Positions 23,591 to 33,501 of a stretch of 34,205 nucleotides of DNA are shown one piece after another (position 1 is the stretch's first letter; each line of letters begins with the position of its first letter). A program made the translations under genes and the position numbers. The notes under the pieces were generated by a model. The model did no database searches. It had not been told where the DNA came from and saw only the letters and a program-made list of their open reading frames with translations. This DNA comes from Variovorax boronicumulans NBRC 103145. Lineage in GTDB: Bacteria > Pseudomonadota > Gammaproteobacteria > Burkholderiales > Burkholderiaceae_C. The stretch is from contig NZ_BCUS01000068.1 in the NCBI RefSeq assembly GCF_001591345.1, forward strand, positions 1-34,205. The letters run 5' to 3'.

Positions 23591-23629
23591 AAAAAAGCCC
23601 ACACCCCGGCTGAAAATTATTCAGCCCGG
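23591..23629 (-). terminator. Probable terminator of the LysR-type gene
   Basis: CCGGCTGAA at 23606-23614 pairs with TTCAGCCCGG at 23620-23629, with one bulged C and a 5-base loop. It overlaps the regulator's stop codon. On the minus strand the hairpin is followed by GGTGTGGGC and then six T's (23596 to 23591). The spacing to the T-run is longer than ideal, so termination efficiency is uncertain. Confidence 0.42.
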
Positions 23630-24514
23630 CTCACGCAGCGCCTGGCGCAGCCATTCGACGAAGGTGGCGCATTCCCAGCGTTCCATGGTGCCGGGGCGCC
23701 AGCACAGGAAGTAGGCGTTGGGCGAGGGCGCGCTGTGCGGCGACAGGCGCACCAGCCGGCCGTTGTCCAGCCAGGCGCGGCCCAGCCGCAGGTGCATGAG
23801 CACCACGCCGAAGTCTTCGGCGGCCGCATCGAGCGCCAGGCCCAGGTCGTTGAACTGGTGGCCCACCGCCGGCTCGGGCAGGCCGATGCCGCAGGCCTTG
23901 AACCAGATGCGCCACGACTCCAGCGGCGTGCGCAGCAGCTGCACGCGCGCCACCTCGGCGTCGGTCGAGAAGTGCTGCTCGAAGGGCCCGTGGCGTTCCA
24001 GGTAGGCCGGGCTGCACACCGGCGAGACGTCGTCGGCCAGCAGCTGGCAGAACTCGCGGTCGTGGAACGGGCCGGTGCCGAAGCGCAGCTCGATGTCGGC
24101 GTCTTCGGCCGTGAAGTTGCGCACCGGCATGGTCACCTGCAGCATCAGCTCGATGGTCGGGTAGGCGTCGCGGAACTCGGCGAGCCGGGGCAGCAGCATC
24201 TGGCGCGAGAAGGTGGGCGTGACCGCCACGCGCAGCCGCCGCACCTGCGACGCGGGCTCGCGCCCCGGCACCTGCTGCAGCGCCGCAATGGCCTCGCGCA
24301 CGCGCGCCAGGTAGGCCACGCCGTCGGCGCTCAGGCCGAAGTCGTTGCCGGTGAAGAGCTTGAGCTCGAGCTGCGTCTCGAGCTGGCGGATGCGGTGGCT
24401 CACGGCGCTGGGCGTCACGCTGAGCTCTTCGGCCGCCAGGTTCACGCTGCGCAGCCGCGCGACGGCCTCGAAGGCCTGCAGGCCCTGGGTCGAGGGGAGT
24501 CGCGTCGATGCCAT
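23621..24514 (-). CDS. LysR-type regulator of the GcvA-like branch
   Basis: A 297-residue LTTR whose start reads like GcvA: LPSTQGLQAFEAVARLRSVN, AAEELSVTPSAVSHRIRQLE, TQLELKLFTGNDFGLSADG. The effector domain begins RRLRVAVTPTFSRQMLLPRL, has FTAEDADIELRFGTGPF, and ends ECATFVEWLRQAL. GcvA-like regulators control amino-acid and carbon metabolism or beta-lactamase genes; the target here is unknown. It precedes the FMN oxidase on the same strand and follows the TetR gene, 33 bases away. Confidence 0.93.
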   Translation of the reverse strand: MASTRLPSTQGLQAFEAVARLRSVNLAAEELSVTPSAVSHRIRQLETQLELKLFTGNDFGLSADGVAYLARVREAIAALQQVPGREPASQVRRLRVAVTPTFSRQMLLPRLAEFRDAYPTIELMLQVTMPVRNFTAEDADIELRFGTGPFHDREFCQLLADDVSPVCSPAYLERHGPFEQHFSTDAEVARVQLLRTPLESWRIWFKACGIGLPEPAVGHQFNDLGLALDAAAEDFGVVLMHLRLGRAWLDNGRLVRLSPHSAPSPNAYFLCWRPGTMERWECATFVEWLRQALREPG

Positions 24515-24547
24515 GTGTTTTTGGGGAAGAGAGTGAGCGATGTGATG

Positions 24548-25129
24548 TTATCGAAGGGCGACCAGCGCATCGAGCAGCCGCCGCAGGTCGTCGACCGCCT
24601 CGCGCGCCAGCGCCGCATCGCCCATCTGCGCCTTGACGATGGCGCCGTCGACGCCGAGCGCGGCCGCCTGTGCAACGGCCATGCGCTGCGGGCCGTCGGG
24701 CAGCAGGCCGGCGATCACCTCGACCATCTCGCGCTTGTGCTCGCGCGCGATGTCGGCGGCGCCGGCCACGCTGGCCCCCACTTCCACCACCGAGTTGATG
24801 AAGGCACAGCCCCGAAACAGCGGGTCGGCGAACCACTCGGCCATCACGTCGGCCAGCACCGGCAGCGCCTGCCCCTGCGCGATGCGCTGCTGCGCGTCGC
24901 GCCGGCCCAGCGCATCGACGAACCAGGCCATCCACACGCCGTGCCGGTGGTCGAGAAAGGCGCGCACCAGGTCGTCCTTCGAGGGGAAGTGCCGGTAGAA
25001 GGTGACCTTGGTGACGCCCGACGCGGCGATCACGCGGTCGATGCCGGTGGCGCGGATGCCGTCGGCGTAGAAGAGCTCGTGCGCCGTGAGCAGGATGCGC
25101 TCGCGCGCGGGCAGTGCAGAGATGTCCAT
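24548..25129 (-). CDS. TetR/AcrR-family repressor
   Basis: A 193-residue regulator. The HTH spans about residues 8-55: RERILLTAHELFYADGI, TGIDRVIAASGVTKVTFYRH, FPSKDDLVRAFL. A helical ligand domain follows, with a FADPLFRGCAFINSVVEVG segment typical of the C-terminal TetR region in this clade. The Cys in GCAF is commonly conserved. An 8+2+8 perfect palindrome lies 17 bases upstream of its start, within the divergent gap to the DUF1348 gene, so autorepression and control of the divergent gene(s) are likely (inference). The inducer is unknown. Confidence 0.93.
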   Translation of the reverse strand: MDISALPARERILLTAHELFYADGIRATGIDRVIAASGVTKVTFYRHFPSKDDLVRAFLDHRHGVWMAWFVDALGRRDAQQRIAQGQALPVLADVMAEWFADPLFRGCAFINSVVEVGASVAGAADIAREHKREMVEVIAGLLPDGPQRMAVAQAAALGVDGAIVKAQMGDAALAREAVDDLRRLLDALVALR

Positions 25130-25146
25130 GCGGCGATTGTAGGCAT

Positions 25147-25164
25147 GTAGACAGGTCTGTCTAC
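25147..25164. promoter_or_regulatory. TetR-type operator palindrome
   Basis: GTAGACAGGTCTGTCTAC consists of perfect 8-bp arms GTAGACAG and CTGTCTAC around GT. It sits in the 87-base gap between the divergent TetR (start 25129) and DUF1348 (start 25217) genes, where a repressor would block both promoters. TAGACNNNNCTGTCTA-like sites are typical for this family (recalled). The rest of the gap is too short for anything else. Confidence 0.82.
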
Positions 25165-25216
25165 TCGTGGCACATTGCGGGCCTTCATCACTTCATCTTT
25201 TGACTGAAAGACCGCC

Positions 25217-25639
25217 ATGGAATCCCGTCCGCCGCTGCCGCCCTTCACCCTCGAATCCGCCCACCAGAAAGTCCAGGCCGCCGAAGACGCCTGGAACTCG
25301 CGCGACCCCGCGCGCGTGAGCCTGGCCTACACGCCCGACACCGAATGGCGCAACCGCGCGGACTTCGTCAATGGCCGCGAGCAGGTGGTGGAATTCCTCA
25401 CCCGCAAGTGGGAGCGCGAGCACGACTACCGCCTGAAGAAGCAGCTGTGGGCCTTCATGGACAACCGCATCGCGGTGCGCTTCGAGTACGAATGGCACGA
25501 CGCCGCAGGCCAGTGGTTCCGCAGCCATGGCAACGAGAACTGGGAGTTTGCGCAGAACGGGTTGATGCAAAGGCGCTACGCGAGCATCAACGACCAGCCC
25601 ATCGCGGAATCGGAGCGCAAGTTCCGCTGGGAGCGCTGA
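25217..25639 (+). CDS. DUF1348 NTF2-like protein
   Basis: A 140-residue protein of the DUF1348 family within the NTF2/SnoaL superfamily: FTLESAHQKVQAAEDAWNSR, VSLAYTPDTEWRNRADFVNG, FLTRKWEREHDYRLKKQLWA, IAVRFEYEWHDAAGQWFRSH, YGNENWEF-like NENWEFAQNGLM and the ending SERKFRWER. Length and motif order are complete. The reaction is unknown. It is divergent from the TetR gene across the operator-like palindrome and so is the likely repressor target. cynS follows 73 bases downstream on the same strand. Confidence 0.9.
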   Translation: MESRPPLPPFTLESAHQKVQAAEDAWNSRDPARVSLAYTPDTEWRNRADFVNGREQVVEFLTRKWEREHDYRLKKQLWAFMDNRIAVRFEYEWHDAAGQWFRSHGNENWEFAQNGLMQRRYASINDQPIAESERKFRWER

Positions 25640-25712
25640 GGCGCAGGGGGCGACAACGGGCATGCCTGTTGCTTGCCCTGTCGCATCCCTTCATATCCAG
25701 GAGCCACGCCGC

Positions 25713-26156
25713 ATGAACCGCAACGACGTCACCGAGAAGATCATCACCGTGAAGGTGTCCAAGGGCATCCAGTGGGCCGACGTGGCCCAAAAGGTCGGCC
25801 TGTCGAAGGAGTGGACCACCGCCGCCTGCCTCGGCCAGATGACGCTCGACGACAAGCAGGCCAAGGTCGTCGGCAAGATCTTCGGCCTCACGCCCGAGGA
25901 GCAGAAGTGGCTCCAGGTCGTGCCCTACAAGGGCTCGCTGCCCACGCCCGTGCCCACCGACCCGCTGATCTACCGCTGGTACGAGGTGGTGAGCGTGTAC
26001 GGCACCACCATCAAGGAACTGATCCACGAGGAGTTCGGCGACGGCATCATGAGCGCCATCGACTTCAGCATGGACATCCAGCGCCAGCCCGACCCGAAGG
26101 GCGACCGCGTCAACGTGGTGCTGTCGGGCAAGTTCCTGCCGTACAAGAGCTACTGA
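25713..26156 (+). CDS. cynS: Cyanate hydratase (cyanase)
   Basis: A 147-residue cyanase over its full length. The N-terminal helical domain has ITVKVSKGIQWADVAQKVGL and WTTAACLGQMTL. The catalytic C-terminal domain has YRWYEVVSVYGTTIKELIHE and FGDGIMSAIDFSMD, with R88, E91 and S114 matching the E. coli Arg96/Glu99/Ser122 triad at a constant offset. The decameric enzyme converts cyanate and bicarbonate into ammonia and carbon dioxide. GGAG lies ten bases before the ATG at 25713. No carbonic anhydrase (cynT) or CynR gene lies beside it; a CynX/NimT-type transporter occurs 5.3 kb away under its own regulator. It may be co-transcribed with DUF1348. Confidence 0.96.
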   Translation: MNRNDVTEKIITVKVSKGIQWADVAQKVGLSKEWTTAACLGQMTLDDKQAKVVGKIFGLTPEEQKWLQVVPYKGSLPTPVPTDPLIYRWYEVVSVYGTTIKELIHEEFGDGIMSAIDFSMDIQRQPDPKGDRVNVVLSGKFLPYKSY

Positions 26157-26170
26157 GGCCCGGCGTTCAG

Positions 26171-26935
26171 TCAGTACACCGGTGCCGCCGGCTTCGGCCG
26201 CGGCGTCGGGGCCGGGCGCCAGCCCGGGCCGGCCATGCCGTAGCGCGCGCCCTCGATCGCACCCGCAATGGCACGCGCCACACCATCGACCGGTGTCGTC
26301 AGCCGCCGCCGCGTGCGCATGCGCTCGAAGGCGTAGCTGTCGGCGATGCGCTCGGCCAGCGGGTCGGCGGCCTCGGCCACGTCGGGGCTCACCAGCGAGA
26401 CGTGCACGCGGCCCGCGTGTTCCCGCCGCAGCCCTTCGGAAATCGCCTGCACCGCGTACTGCGTGCCGTGGTACACGGCCGAGTCGGGCGTGGCGCCGCC
26501 CATGGCCACCGGCGCGACGTTGACGATGTGGCCCCAGCCCTGCTCCTGCATCGTGGGCAGCACGGCCGCCACGCCCAGCAGCATGCCGCGCAGGTTGACG
26601 TCGATCATCAGCTCCCACTCCTCGATCTTGCGCTGCCACAGCGGCGACAGCGGCATCACGCCGGCGGCGTTCACCAGCACGTCGATGCGGTCGTGCGTGT
26701 CGAGGGCGAACTCGGCAAAGGCCTCCATGTCGGGCCGGTGCGTCACATCGAGCCGACGGAAGCTCGCCGAGCCGCCGGTGGCATTGATCTCGGCCGCGAG
26801 CGCCGCGAGCCGTTCGGTGCGGCGCGCGCCGAGCACCACATGGGCGCCGCGCCGCGCGAGCCGCCGCGCCGTCGCCTCGCCGATGCCGCTGCTGGCGCCG
26901 GTGACGAGAACCACTGTGTCCTGGATTGCACTCAT
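26171..26935 (-). CDS. SDR-family protein lacking the catalytic Ser and Lys
   Basis: A 254-residue Rossmann protein with the dinucleotide motif VTGASSGIGEATA (residues 11-23), GARRTERL, RLDVTHRP, VLVNAAGVMPLSP and DVNLRGML (N114). The active-site Tyr is Y155, but the YxxxK motif reads YHGTQ, so Lys is Gln159, and the Ser position (Tyr minus 13) is Pro142 in VNVAPVAMG. Two of the four classical catalytic residues are therefore missing. A proline-rich tail (PAPTPRPKPAAPVY) ends the protein. GAGGAG six bases before ATG 26935 fixes the start. It is convergent with cynS, 14 bases apart. Possible roles are a non-catalytic nucleotide-binding protein or an enzyme with altered chemistry. Confidence 0.9.
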   Translation of the reverse strand: MSAIQDTVVLVTGASSGIGEATARRLARRGAHVVLGARRTERLAALAAEINATGGSASFRRLDVTHRPDMEAFAEFALDTHDRIDVLVNAAGVMPLSPLWQRKIEEWELMIDVNLRGMLLGVAAVLPTMQEQGWGHIVNVAPVAMGGATPDSAVYHGTQYAVQAISEGLRREHAGRVHVSLVSPDVAEAADPLAERIADSYAFERMRTRRRLTTPVDGVARAIAGAIEGARYGMAGPGWRPAPTPRPKPAAPVY

Positions 26936-26940
26936 ACAAA

Positions 26941-26999
26941 ACTCCTCATGCGGGTCGATGCGCCACGGCGCGAAGGGTGCACCGGGCATGCAGAGGAGT
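26941..26999 (-). promoter_or_regulatory. Leader with anti-Shine-Dalgarno pairing before the SDR gene
   Basis: On the minus strand the ribosome site GAGGAGT (26947-26941) can pair with ACTCCTC (26999-26993) about 45 bases upstream. The helix extends by four base pairs (GCAT with ATGC) after a three-base bulge. The loop between contains the self-complementary GGTGCACC and a GCGCC/GGCGC pair. The arrangement could hide the ribosome site in a folded leader. No known riboswitch class is recognised. Confidence 0.4.
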
Positions 27000-27096
27000 C
27001 TCGGGGCGAAGGGGCCGGAGGCGGTATCCGGATCGAACGAGGTTTTTGCCTGATCCTGCGAAATGCAGAAAGAGGCGGGCCGTGCGCGGGGCCGCG

Positions 27097-27699
27097 TCAG
27101 GCGCGCCGGCCCAGCCGATTCCCCAACGCCAGCAGCCCCCATCCCGCCAGCCCGAAGGTCAGCGCGATGCCTGCTGCATAGACGGCCACGCCGCCGTAGC
27201 CGCCGACGTTGGCGGGGTTGAGGAAGGGGTAGGGGTACCAGCCCGTGCGGCTGCCGCGCACCAGCGTGTAGACCAGGTAGGCCATCGGGAAGACCAGCGT
27301 CCACAGCAGCTGCCGGCCGCCGAGGCGCCTGCGCGGCGGCTGCAGCAGCCAGTCGAGCAGCACGACGCACGGCATCACGTGGTGCAGCAGCGTGTTGATC
27401 CACGGCCGCAGCGCGCCGAGGTCGACGTCGCGCAGCAGGAGCGAGAAGACGATGCCGACCACCACCATGTTCACGGCCGACATGGCGCGCAGCCCTTCGT
27501 CGGGCCCCGTGGACACCGGCTGCCAGAGGCGGCGCGCGCCCAGCGTCAGCACGATGGCCGCGAACAGGTTCGAGAGGTTGGTGAAGAAGCTGAAGAAGTT
27601 GACGACGTTGAAGCCCATGCGCACATGGATCGTCAGCTGCCAGCCGATCGCCACCAGGGTCAGCAGGCCGAAGAAGAGGCGCAAGGCAGGCCAGATCAC
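27097..27699 (-). CDS. Pr6Pr-type multispanning membrane protein
   Basis: A 200-residue integral membrane protein with about six helices: ALRLFFGLLTLVAIGWQLTI, FFSFFTNLSNLFAAIVLTL, AVNMVVVGIVFSLLL, then LLHHVMPCVVLLDWLL with HH in a helix, FPMAYLVYTLVRG and a last helix near LTFGLAGWGLLALG. The NFFSFFTNLSN, LHHVMP and RGSRTGWYPYPFLNP segments resemble Pr6Pr/FAR-17a-related bacterial proteins; some relatives are serine-hydrolase-like or lipid-modifying, but activity here is unproven. The start is GTG at 27699 with AGGG upstream. It lies 17 bases after the DUF1161 gene stop on the same strand, so the two form a small operon. Confidence 0.8.
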   Translation of the reverse strand: MIWPALRLFFGLLTLVAIGWQLTIHVRMGFNVVNFFSFFTNLSNLFAAIVLTLGARRLWQPVSTGPDEGLRAMSAVNMVVVGIVFSLLLRDVDLGALRPWINTLLHHVMPCVVLLDWLLQPPRRRLGGRQLLWTLVFPMAYLVYTLVRGSRTGWYPYPFLNPANVGGYGGVAVYAAGIALTFGLAGWGLLALGNRLGRRA

Positions 27700-27716
27700 G
27701 GGATGCGGCCCTCGGC

Positions 27717-28067
27717 TCAGGGCTTGCAGTTGCCGCCCATGGACACCGAGCCGTCCTTGCACTCGGTGAGCATCGGTTCGCCGCGCGGTGCGGGGGCCGA
27801 GGTGGATGCAGGGGCCGGCGAGGCCGCGCCGCCTTCGCGCTGGTAGACGATCTTCTTGGTACCCAGGTCGCAGCTGCCCACCACCTGGCCGCTCGCCGTG
27901 GCGGCGGCATCGACGGTGACGACGCTGAAGTTCGTCACGCCCGATGCGGCGATCTTGGCCTCGATCTCGGCGCGCAGCGTGTCGCAGTTGCTCTGGGCGT
28001 GGGCGCCGCCGGCGGCCACGAGCAGGGTCGACGCGGCAGCAGCAGTCACAAGCAGACGGAGTTTCAT
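27717..28067 (-). CDS. DUF1161 exported small protein
   Basis: A 116-residue periplasmic protein with a signal peptide (MKLRLLVTAAAASTLLVAAG, cleavage near AHA-Q). The DUF1161 core follows: NCDTLRAEIEAKIAASGVTN, FSVVTVD, VVGSCDLGTKKIVYQR. An Ala/Pro/Ser-rich linker precedes a Cys-containing tail, LTECKDGSVSMGGNC. The Cys pair C28-C66-like spacing is typical of a disulfide in this family. Function is unknown. It heads the minus-strand pair with the Pr6Pr-type gene. Confidence 0.87.
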   Translation of the reverse strand: MKLRLLVTAAAASTLLVAAGGAHAQSNCDTLRAEIEAKIAASGVTNFSVVTVDAAATASGQVVGSCDLGTKKIVYQREGGAASPAPASTSAPAPRGEPMLTECKDGSVSMGGNCKP

Positions 28068-28169
28068 GAGGGGCCTGCCTTTCTTTTCTCTTGCAGTGGA
28101 GCGGGGGGCGGGGGGCGGGGGAGTCGACGTCTAGTTTCGCGCTGCGCGGCGGCAGACGCAAAGACAAAC

Positions 28170-28244
28170 GCAAAAACAAACGGCCTGCCGCGCGAGCGAC
28201 AGGCCGTTGGTGTGGGGGCTTCCGGGTCAGTGCAGACCCGGAAG
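28170..28244 (-). terminator. Tandem intrinsic terminator hairpins downstream of icd
   Basis: Two perfect hairpins follow the icd stop on the minus strand. The first (28244 to 28219) has a 10-bp stem, CTTCCGGGTC with GACCCGGAAG, and a 6-base loop. The second (28208 to 28179) has a 9-bp stem, AACGGCCTG with CAGGCCGTT, and is followed by TTTGTTTTTG on the minus strand. The second has the layout of an intrinsic terminator; the first may stabilise the mRNA end. Confidence 0.78.
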
Positions 28245-28261
28245 ACGCAGGCGCAGCGGGA

Positions 28262-30496
<2,235 letters not shown>

Positions 30497-30663
30497 GCGC
30501 TTGCTTCCGTAGGTTCTGGGTTGTCGAGAGGGCTGAAATTTCATTGGGCGAAATGGACTTTCGCCGGAGCCCCCCATTGTCGCCCGGTCGGGCCGGGGCG
30601 CGGCCGGAGAAACCCCGATGACCCCTCTGCCAGGGCTTCGCGCGATGGCTACCATTGCGCCCC

Positions 30664-31470
30664 ATGAAAAAGCTGCCTCTTGCCGGGATCGTCGGTCTTC
30701 TTGCCTCGTGGCTGGCCGGCCCCGTGCTCGCTGCGCCCGCAGCCCAGGTCTTCGTGGCCGTCAAGACGCCCGAGGCCGTCGACGCCATGTGGCGCGCCCA
30801 CCTGTGCGCCTTGCTGCCCCAGCCCTGCGATGCGCGGGCGCTGAAGCTGCACCGCCCGCGCGACGGCGGCGCACCCGACGACTACCTGCTCACCTCGGAA
30901 AAGCCCCTGGCCATGGCACGCCTGAAGCGCGACGCCGGCACTGGTGGCTGGCAGCTCGCGCAGCTGCACGATTTCTCGACCTACGTGGCCTCGCAGCAGC
31001 GCGACCGCCCCAGCACCGACCCCGAGCTGCACGTGGCCCTCGCGCCGGTGCTCTACCCGCTGGCCGAAGGCCGTTGGGCCGTGGCCGTGACCCAGCACGA
31101 ATCGGAAAGCTATTCGGGCGGCGGCGCGTCCTATGTGACGGCCGACTTCGTGCCGCTGGACACGCCGCCCGGGCAGCGCGCCAAGGCCGCGCGCGAGGGC
31201 ATCCCGTACTGGTGTTCGCGGTCGATCCGCGCCTGCTTCAGCGAGAAGGAATACAAGACCTCGAAGCACTGCCACGACGAAAGCCGCGGCAGCCTGCGCA
31301 TCGCCTACGACGCGCCGGCGAAGGCCGGCGGCCCCTATGTGTGGCGCTACACCTGGCTGCAGAGCGAGTGGCCGGCGCACACGGGGCCGGCGGGCAACAA
31401 GCGCACCAGCGTCGATTTCACGGACGACAGCGCGCAGAAGCCGACCGCCTGCGACGGCGGACTGCAGTAG
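30664..31470 (+). CDS. Unknown exported protein
   Basis: A 268-residue protein with a signal peptide (MKKLPLAGIVGLLASWLAGP, cleavage near VLA-A). No family is recognised. Visible features are a periplasmic region with VAVTQHESESYSGGGASYVT, four or more Cys residues (CALLPQPC; YWCSRSIRACFSEK; KHCHDES), and the ending FTDDSAQKPTACDGGLQ. The Cys pairs suggest disulfides. It is divergent from icd and convergent with the MFS gene, 15 bases from its stop. The ribosome site is weak. Confidence 0.75.
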   Translation: MKKLPLAGIVGLLASWLAGPVLAAPAAQVFVAVKTPEAVDAMWRAHLCALLPQPCDARALKLHRPRDGGAPDDYLLTSEKPLAMARLKRDAGTGGWQLAQLHDFSTYVASQQRDRPSTDPELHVALAPVLYPLAEGRWAVAVTQHESESYSGGGASYVTADFVPLDTPPGQRAKAAREGIPYWCSRSIRACFSEKEYKTSKHCHDESRGSLRIAYDAPAKAGGPYVWRYTWLQSEWPAHTGPAGNKRTSVDFTDDSAQKPTACDGGLQ

Positions 31471-31485
31471 GCAGGCCGCAGCGGC

Positions 31486-32808
31486 TCAGTGCCGCGGCAC
31501 GGTCACCGCGCCCACGTGCAGCGTGCGCCCCGCGCCCAGCCCCGCCATGACCAGCGCCACGCCCAGGCCGACGAACAGCCACGCCGAGGCGCGGAAGCTG
31601 CCGGTCCAGCCGTGCAGCAGCCCGGCCAGCAGCGGACCGAAGGCCGCCACCATGTAGCCCACGCCCTGCGCCATGCCCGACAGGTGCGCCGCAATGTGCG
31701 AATCGGGCGAGCGCAGCACGATCATCGTGAGCGCCAGCGCGAAGGTGCCGCCCTGCGAAATGCCCAGCACCACGGCCCAGGTCCACATGCCGCCGGGGGC
31801 GTCCAGCGGCGCGAACAGCATGGCCAGCATGGCCGCCACCGTCATCGCCGACAGCACCACCGCCAGCGCGCGCTGGTTGCGCAGCTTCACGGCCAGCGCC
31901 GGCACCACGAGGCAGGTCACGACCTGCGTCATGACCGACAGCGACACCACGTAGCCGGCCATTTCGCCGCTGAGCCCGCGCTCGCGCAGGATCGGCGCCA
32001 GCCAGCCCATCACGATGTACGCCAGGGCCGACTGCAGCCCCATGAAGAAGGTCACCTGCCAGGCCAGCCGGTCGCGCCACAGGCCGCGCACGGTGAAGCC
32101 CGACTCGCTGGCCACCGGCTTGAGCGGCAGCGCCTGCGGCGCCCAGATGAACGTGACCAGCGCGGCCGGCACGGCCCACATGGCGAGCGCCAGCGTCCAG
32201 CCGCCGCCCAGCGCGTGCTCCAGCGGCACCGTCAGGCCCGCGGCGCTGGCGGCACCGCCGCACACGGCCATGGTGTACAGGCCCATCATCAGCGCGGCCT
32301 GCTTGGCGAAGTCGCGCTTCACCAGGCCCGAGAGCAGCACGTTCGACACCGCGATGCCGCTGCCCGCGATGGCCGAGGCCAGGAACAGCAGCGGGATGTT
32401 GCCGGTGCCGCGCAGCACCGTGCCCACGCCGATCAGCACCATGCAGCCCAGCAGCGTGCGCTCGGTGCCGAAGCGGCGCCCGAGCCAGGGCGCCATCGGC
32501 GCGAACACGCCCAGGCAGACGATGGGCAGCGTGGTCAGCAGGCTGGCGGCGGTGGCCGACAGGCCGGTGGCACGGATGATTTCCGGCAGCACCACCGACA
32601 GGCTGGCGAACACCGGGCGCAGGTTGAAGGCGATGAGCACCACCGTCAGGCCCAGCAGCAGCCGGCGGCCCCGGCTGGGCGTCGGCGTGGGGCGCGGCGC
32701 GGGCAGGCTGTCGACTTCGGCGTCGATCAGCAGTTCTTCGGCGCCCGATGGCGCCGCCTGGGTGCGCGCAGCGGTGGCGGCACCCGTGGGCAAGGTCATG
32801 GCGCTCAT
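31486..32808 (-). CDS. MFS transporter of the CynX/NimT family
   Basis: A 440-residue transporter with a 50-residue hydrophilic N-terminus and about 12 helices. Family-like segments are LIAFNLRPVFASLSVVLPEI, SLLTTLPIVCLGVFAPMAPW, RRFGTERTLLGCMVLIGVG, SGIAVSNVLLSGLVKRDF, VTFFMGLQSALAYIVMGWLA and SGMAQGVGYMVAAFGPLLAG. CynX/NimT relatives are proposed for cyanate or 2-nitroimidazole export; the substrate here is unproven, and cynS lies several kilobases away in another unit. Its ATG overlaps the GntR stop by four bases, so it is translated from the same transcript under that regulator. Confidence 0.92.
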   Translation of the reverse strand: MSAMTLPTGAATAARTQAAPSGAEELLIDAEVDSLPAPRPTPTPSRGRRLLLGLTVVLIAFNLRPVFASLSVVLPEIIRATGLSATAASLLTTLPIVCLGVFAPMAPWLGRRFGTERTLLGCMVLIGVGTVLRGTGNIPLLFLASAIAGSGIAVSNVLLSGLVKRDFAKQAALMMGLYTMAVCGGAASAAGLTVPLEHALGGGWTLALAMWAVPAALVTFIWAPQALPLKPVASESGFTVRGLWRDRLAWQVTFFMGLQSALAYIVMGWLAPILRERGLSGEMAGYVVSLSVMTQVVTCLVVPALAVKLRNQRALAVVLSAMTVAAMLAMLFAPLDAPGGMWTWAVVLGISQGGTFALALTMIVLRSPDSHIAAHLSGMAQGVGYMVAAFGPLLAGLLHGWTGSFRASAWLFVGLGVALVMAGLGAGRTLHVGAVTVPRH

Positions 32809-33485
32809 GCGGTGCCCAATGCGAGCGCGTTGAGCGTCGGCGCCATCAGCTCGCGCACGGCGGCGGCGGCGCGCTCGGGGTCGCGGCTGGCAATGCCTTC
32901 GACGATGGCGCGATGCGCCGCCTCGTCGGGCTCGGGCAGGCTGGCGCTCAGCGTGCTGGCGATGGTTTCCTTGATGTAGCCGGTGATGAAGCGGCAGGTC
33001 TCGACCAGCGCCAGATTGCCCGACACATCGACGATGGCCAGGTGAAAGGCCAGGTCGCGCTCGATGAAGGCCGCGCCGCCGTCGGCCAGGTCGGGCTGGC
33101 CGCGCTTGTCGAGCAGGGCGTTCAACCGGCGCAGGTCTTTCGTGGTGTGGCGCACGGCGGCGAGCCGGGCGGCCTCGACCTCGAGCGCGCGGCGCACCTC
33201 GAACTGGTCGCGCAGGCTGGCCAGGCGCAGCTTCTGCAGGCTGGCCGAGGGGTCGAAGCCCGAGCGCACGTAGGTGCCCGAACCCTGCCGCACCTCGAGC
33301 AGGCCGCGCGAGACCAGCGTCTTCACCGCCTCGCGCACCGTGCCGCGGCTCACGCCCAGCAGCTGCGCCAGCTGGGGCTCGATCGGAATGCGCGAGCCGA
33401 TGGGCCAGCGGCCCGCCGCGATCTCGGTGCGGATGCTGTTCGCGGCGGCGTCGGCCAGGGAGGTGCGGGGCGGTTGGACGAGCAT
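32805..33485 (-). CDS. FadR-like GntR-family regulator
   Basis: A 226-residue repressor-type regulator. The winged HTH spans about residues 8-75: LADAAANSIRTEIAAGRWP, LAQLLGVSRGTVREAVKTL and GLLEVRQGSGTYV. The helical FCD domain has LRDQFEVRRALEVEAARLAA, ERDLAFHLAIVDVSGN and EPDEAAHRAIVEGI, with Asp/His residues placed for metal or organic-acid binding. The stop overlaps the MFS start (TCAT on the plus strand). A near-perfect palindrome lies 17 bases upstream of the start, so autoregulation of the regulator-transporter operon is likely. Confidence 0.93.
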   Translation of the reverse strand: MLVQPPRTSLADAAANSIRTEIAAGRWPIGSRIPIEPQLAQLLGVSRGTVREAVKTLVSRGLLEVRQGSGTYVRSGFDPSASLQKLRLASLRDQFEVRRALEVEAARLAAVRHTTKDLRRLNALLDKRGQPDLADGGAAFIERDLAFHLAIVDVSGNLALVETCRFITGYIKETIASTLSASLPEPDEAAHRAIVEGIASRDPERAAAAVRELMAPTLNALALGTA

Positions 33486-33501
33486 GGGATCAGGGTGGCT
33501 T

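Noticed and set aside
31486..33485. Part of a cyanate operon with cynS
   Set aside because: The CynX/NimT-type transporter is 5.3 kb from cynS, on the other strand, with its own GntR regulator and operator; substrate is unproven.
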